This document shows, piece after piece, positions 30,013 through 32,336 of a stretch of DNA of 32,336 bases. The stretch spans positions 605,550-637,885 of the forward strand of contig BFEA01000615.1 of NCBI GenBank assembly GCA_003427395.1. Reading direction: 5' to 3'. The stretch is from Chara braunii. Lineage: Eukaryota; Streptophyta; Charophyceae; Charales; Characeae. How positions within the stretch are numbered: the first letter of the stretch is position 1; each line of letters opens with the position of its first letter. A model generated the notes under the pieces. It was not told the DNA's origin and ran no database searches. It was given only the letters and a program-made list of their open reading frames with translations. The translations under genes and the position numbers were made by a program.

Positions 30013-30208
30013 GTGAGACCTCCAATCCCTTTGCCAGCTTTTATGTTCTGACAAGCCACCTAGCCCACCACAAAATCCCAGGTTGGGCGTACCGGACAGA
30101 AAAGGCTTGCGCCGCCCAGCAAATGGTGCGCTGTGCTGGTTAGGCAGAACTTGGCACGTGGCGAAAGTTGCCATCGGGAAAAAGAGGCCTGGAGAGACAG
30201 GTGGTCAA

Positions 30209-30332
30209 AACCACCAGCACTCTTCTCAGCTACACTGGCCTCTGGCAATAGGGTCATCGTGAATAAATTTGTCCTCGTCCAGCAGGCTGGTGCATCCCAG
30301 CGTGTCAAGCGCCCCTTGGAAGTACTGGTGTT
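30209..30332. mobile_element. Short TIR element (TTAA family), eroded
   Basis: The left end ACCACCAGCAC follows GGTGGTCAAA, so the junction GGTGGTCAAAACCACC (30200-30215) again looks like two ends back to back with a mutated central TTAA. The right end is GTACTGGT (30322-30329). The partner on the left (about 30056-30205) has no clear outer end. Confidence 0.5.
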
Positions 30333-30450
30333 CCAATAAATGAAATGAAAGTCACGTGAAGTTTGCAACTCTTGTGCATGGAATGGCATTGTCGAAACTG
30401 TGGTGCTTATTGTCTAGACTTGTTAAAGTTTTACGTTAGAAATTCTGCCC

Positions 30451-30489
<39 letters not shown>

Positions 30490-31290
30490 TATCACTCTGG
30501 CAACAGCTTAGCCAACCATCCTCTCCTAATAGGTTGGCACAACTTCAAAAAGAAGTCTTCCAAATCAGAGGAACATCAAGGGTCCAGGGACCATTATGGA
30601 CCAGCTTGGAACTCTGGCCCCTGCGAACTTGAACTGGTGGTCTCAGGTTGACAGTGTAGCCTCGTCCCAAGCCCGCCTGCTTCCCACGAGCATACTAGCA
30701 TCTTGCCCCGAACACAATGCACCCGCATCGTGGCTGTATCAAACTGGAAAGACAGCTTGAATACATTCGCGATTCATTGTGTTGGGGGGAAGACAGTACG
30801 AGTTTTGTCTGAACATATCCTCTGGGAGCTCCTGGGAAGTTCTATTTGGAAGTTCTGTTTCAGGAGGACCATCTCAAAATTAAGCACACAGTCAAGTGAA
30901 GAAATGAAAACTTCAGGCTTTTAGGGACCCTTCAGCAGCCAAACTTGAAGGCCACTTTTATGATAAGAGTTTTGCTATACTTGCTGCAGGCCTAGGGCAA
31001 GGCTTTGCTAGCTGTATGTCTGTTGTGACGAGGTTTCTGAGATATAACTAACACCAGAGAGAACTGGCCCCTGGCCCCTGGCCCACGGACCTCATTATGC
31101 ACCACAGAGTGGTTCTATTTTCTTTTTATTTTCCCCACAACACACACCACCTTCCCCCATCTACCCTGGAGGGCATCGGTCCGGTTGCTGTTCACTGGCA
31201 AGCAAAATGTTCAACTGAACAGAGGGAAGAAGGCAGTCTTGGAATACCCTGCCGGTACTAGACGTGCAGTGAGGCGTTGCTGCTACTTAT
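30333..31290. other. No gene seen; (CAT)n microsatellite at 30451-30490
   Basis: Apart from the CAT run, this is unique sequence with short open frames lacking motifs. Confidence 0.5.
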
Positions 31291-31342
31291 TGCTGCGACT
31301 CATTGCTGTGACTCATTGCTGTGACTCATTGCTGCGACTCAT
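31291..31342. repeat. 13-bp minisatellite, four units
   Basis: TGCTGCGACTCAT, TGCTGTGACTCAT, TGCTGTGACTCAT and TGCTGCGACTCAT in a row. Two units contain TGACTCA, the AP-1/GCN4-type bZIP core. Confidence 0.9.
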
Positions 31343-32079
31343 TGCTGCTCAGGGTTGCCGAGGTGTACTCTCGAATCTCTATTGATGGGAAGAACCCCGT
31401 GCACCCAGACATCCACAGAGAGGCATGGGCAGAGTGCCTCTCTTTTTTTGTCTATCGTGGATGGTAGTTGGTGGCAAGCATGCTTCACAGCTGCGATTTG
31501 CACTACCTTTGCATGCCTCTGTCCAGCTTTCTGAATCTCTGTCAGATGGTGTCCTACCATGTCTGGAGTGATGGGGTTGAAGTTGCAGGGCGAAAGGCCA
31601 TTGGTGATGTGGTATTCAAGCTGGCAGGGTGTGGTTTGGTGTGGAAAGCCAACCTTTCACACTCCCTTTAGCCAGAAACCTACTCATCTCTTCCCAGTCT
31701 CCCAGCCAATCAAGAACCTTGTTCAGGCTGTAAGGTTGGGACTTGGCTTTGAGATGCCTTGGCTACTCAAGCTGAATGGCATCATCAAATCACCATTGCC
31801 TTAGGCTGTGGGCCATTGTATCCAAACCCCCATTTGGCCTGCTAGGCCACCTGCAAGGCCAGCCTTAGGGCCTGGATCATGACCTGCAGCCCATTGTGCG
31901 TGGTAAAGCCTTGCTGGGACAGTGGTGGTTTAGTTCAACAGATAGAGACTTTCTGAAAGATGGTCATTGGTGCTGGTGAAAATTCCGGGTGGTTGTCGCC
32001 GAGGTTCACGTGGAAGGCGGGGCGACAGTGCCCAAACATGAGTATTTTATGCCAAGTTTTCTGACCATACTTGCGGCGC
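31343..32079. other. No gene seen
   Basis: Unique sequence. Open frames are short and without recognisable motifs. Confidence 0.35.
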
Positions 32080-32210
32080 ATCGACCCTGTGCGGTGTGCG
32101 GTGCGCTGCGCAGCGCGCAGACCCGAGGTGCGCGGTGCGCGATGCGCTGCGCACAGGGCTGGTGCGTCGAGCGTGGGTGCGCTGGGGGGTGCGCTCTGCG
32201 GGGCCGCATA
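32080..32210. repeat. GTGCG-rich degenerate repeat
   Basis: Repeated GTGCG, GCGCTGCGC and GGTGCGC words give a GC- and CpG-rich stretch with self-complementary segments. Confidence 0.6.
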
Positions 32211-32255
32211 TGCGCCAGGTGCTTCAATCGAGATATGGACCATAGAAATAAAAAT

Positions 32256-32261
<6 letters not shown>

Positions 32262-32336
<75 letters not shown>
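32262..32336. repeat. (GA)n microsatellite running off the window end
   Basis: Uninterrupted GA dinucleotides for 75 bases to the last base. The preceding AAATAAAAATAAAAAT is also simple. A contig or gap edge at such a run would not be surprising. Confidence 0.97.

Larger units (their letters stand above)
29635..30018 (+). repeat. 192-bp tandem duplication carrying an exon-like segment
   Basis: Unit 1 is 29635-29826 and unit 2 is 29827-30018. Each holds GGTGGGAATCCCAGTATAGA, a hairpin (AAAGAAC-TGTTT-GTTCTTT), an acceptor-like TTTCTTGCAG or TTTCTGGCAG, a 129-bp open segment and a donor-like GTGAGA. Identity is above 90% by eye. Confidence 0.9.

Noticed and set aside
32080-32210. GC-rich palindromic words considered as a structured RNA or terminator
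   Set aside because: Degenerate GTGCG repetition explains them, and no defined stem-loop with covariation can be shown from one sequence.

Overview
This window looks like repeat-rich nuclear DNA of a streptophyte (land plant or charophyte alga; Chara-like is only my guess). The grounds are a plant-type L1 LINE whose ORF2 ends in a zf-RVT domain, a Ty3/gypsy chromovirus-type element, a nad7 fragment that reads like mitochondrial DNA, and long intron-like sequence with isolated exon-like islands. There is no prokaryotic gene organisation. I see no complete, undamaged host protein-coding gene.

Layout. (1) Bases 1 to about 8950 hold an almost full-length L1-type LINE on the minus strand: a C-rich putative 5' UTR (about 7600-8950), a long ORF1 with a zinc knuckle spread over three frames (7583-4741), and ORF2 (4696-200) with APE-type endonuclease, reverse transcriptase and zf-RVT. 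ORF2 carries a stop codon, small frameshifts, a frame-shifting 19-bp tandem duplication, and a change of the RT motif A aspartate to tyrosine. Every ambiguous base I noticed lies inside this element. (2) About 9.0-13.6 kb is non-coding: a CpG-rich stretch followed by a nest of short elements whose ends read ACCACCAGTAC and which sit between TTAA tetranucleotides; further copies lie near 26.9 and 30.3 kb. (3) 13.9-14.9 kb is a decayed second LINE 3' end overlapped by a 218-bp tandem duplication. (4) 15.6-17.9 kb is mostly unexplained, with an 85-bp tandem repeat and the nad7 fragment. (5) 18.1-25.0 kb is a complete but dead Ty3/gypsy element with two 286-bp LTRs about 2.4% apart, gag, protease, RT, RNase H, integrase and a chromodomain-like tail. 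(6) 25-32.3 kb is intergenic or intronic DNA with a sequencing-adaptor remnant at 25443-25470, several two-copy tandem repeats, a tandemly duplicated exon-like 129-bp segment (29692-29820 and 29884-30012), microsatellites and a terminal (GA)n run.

The recurring theme is local two-copy tandem duplication at many scales (8, 19, 62, 83, 85, 85, 140, 192 and 218 bp). Two of these explain coding frameshifts exactly and one duplicates an apparent exon. The most novel-looking material is the TTAA-bounded inverted-repeat family with its back-to-back copies sharing one TTAA, and the duplicated exon with a hairpin over each acceptor. I found nothing that looks like a new defence, toxin or metabolic system.
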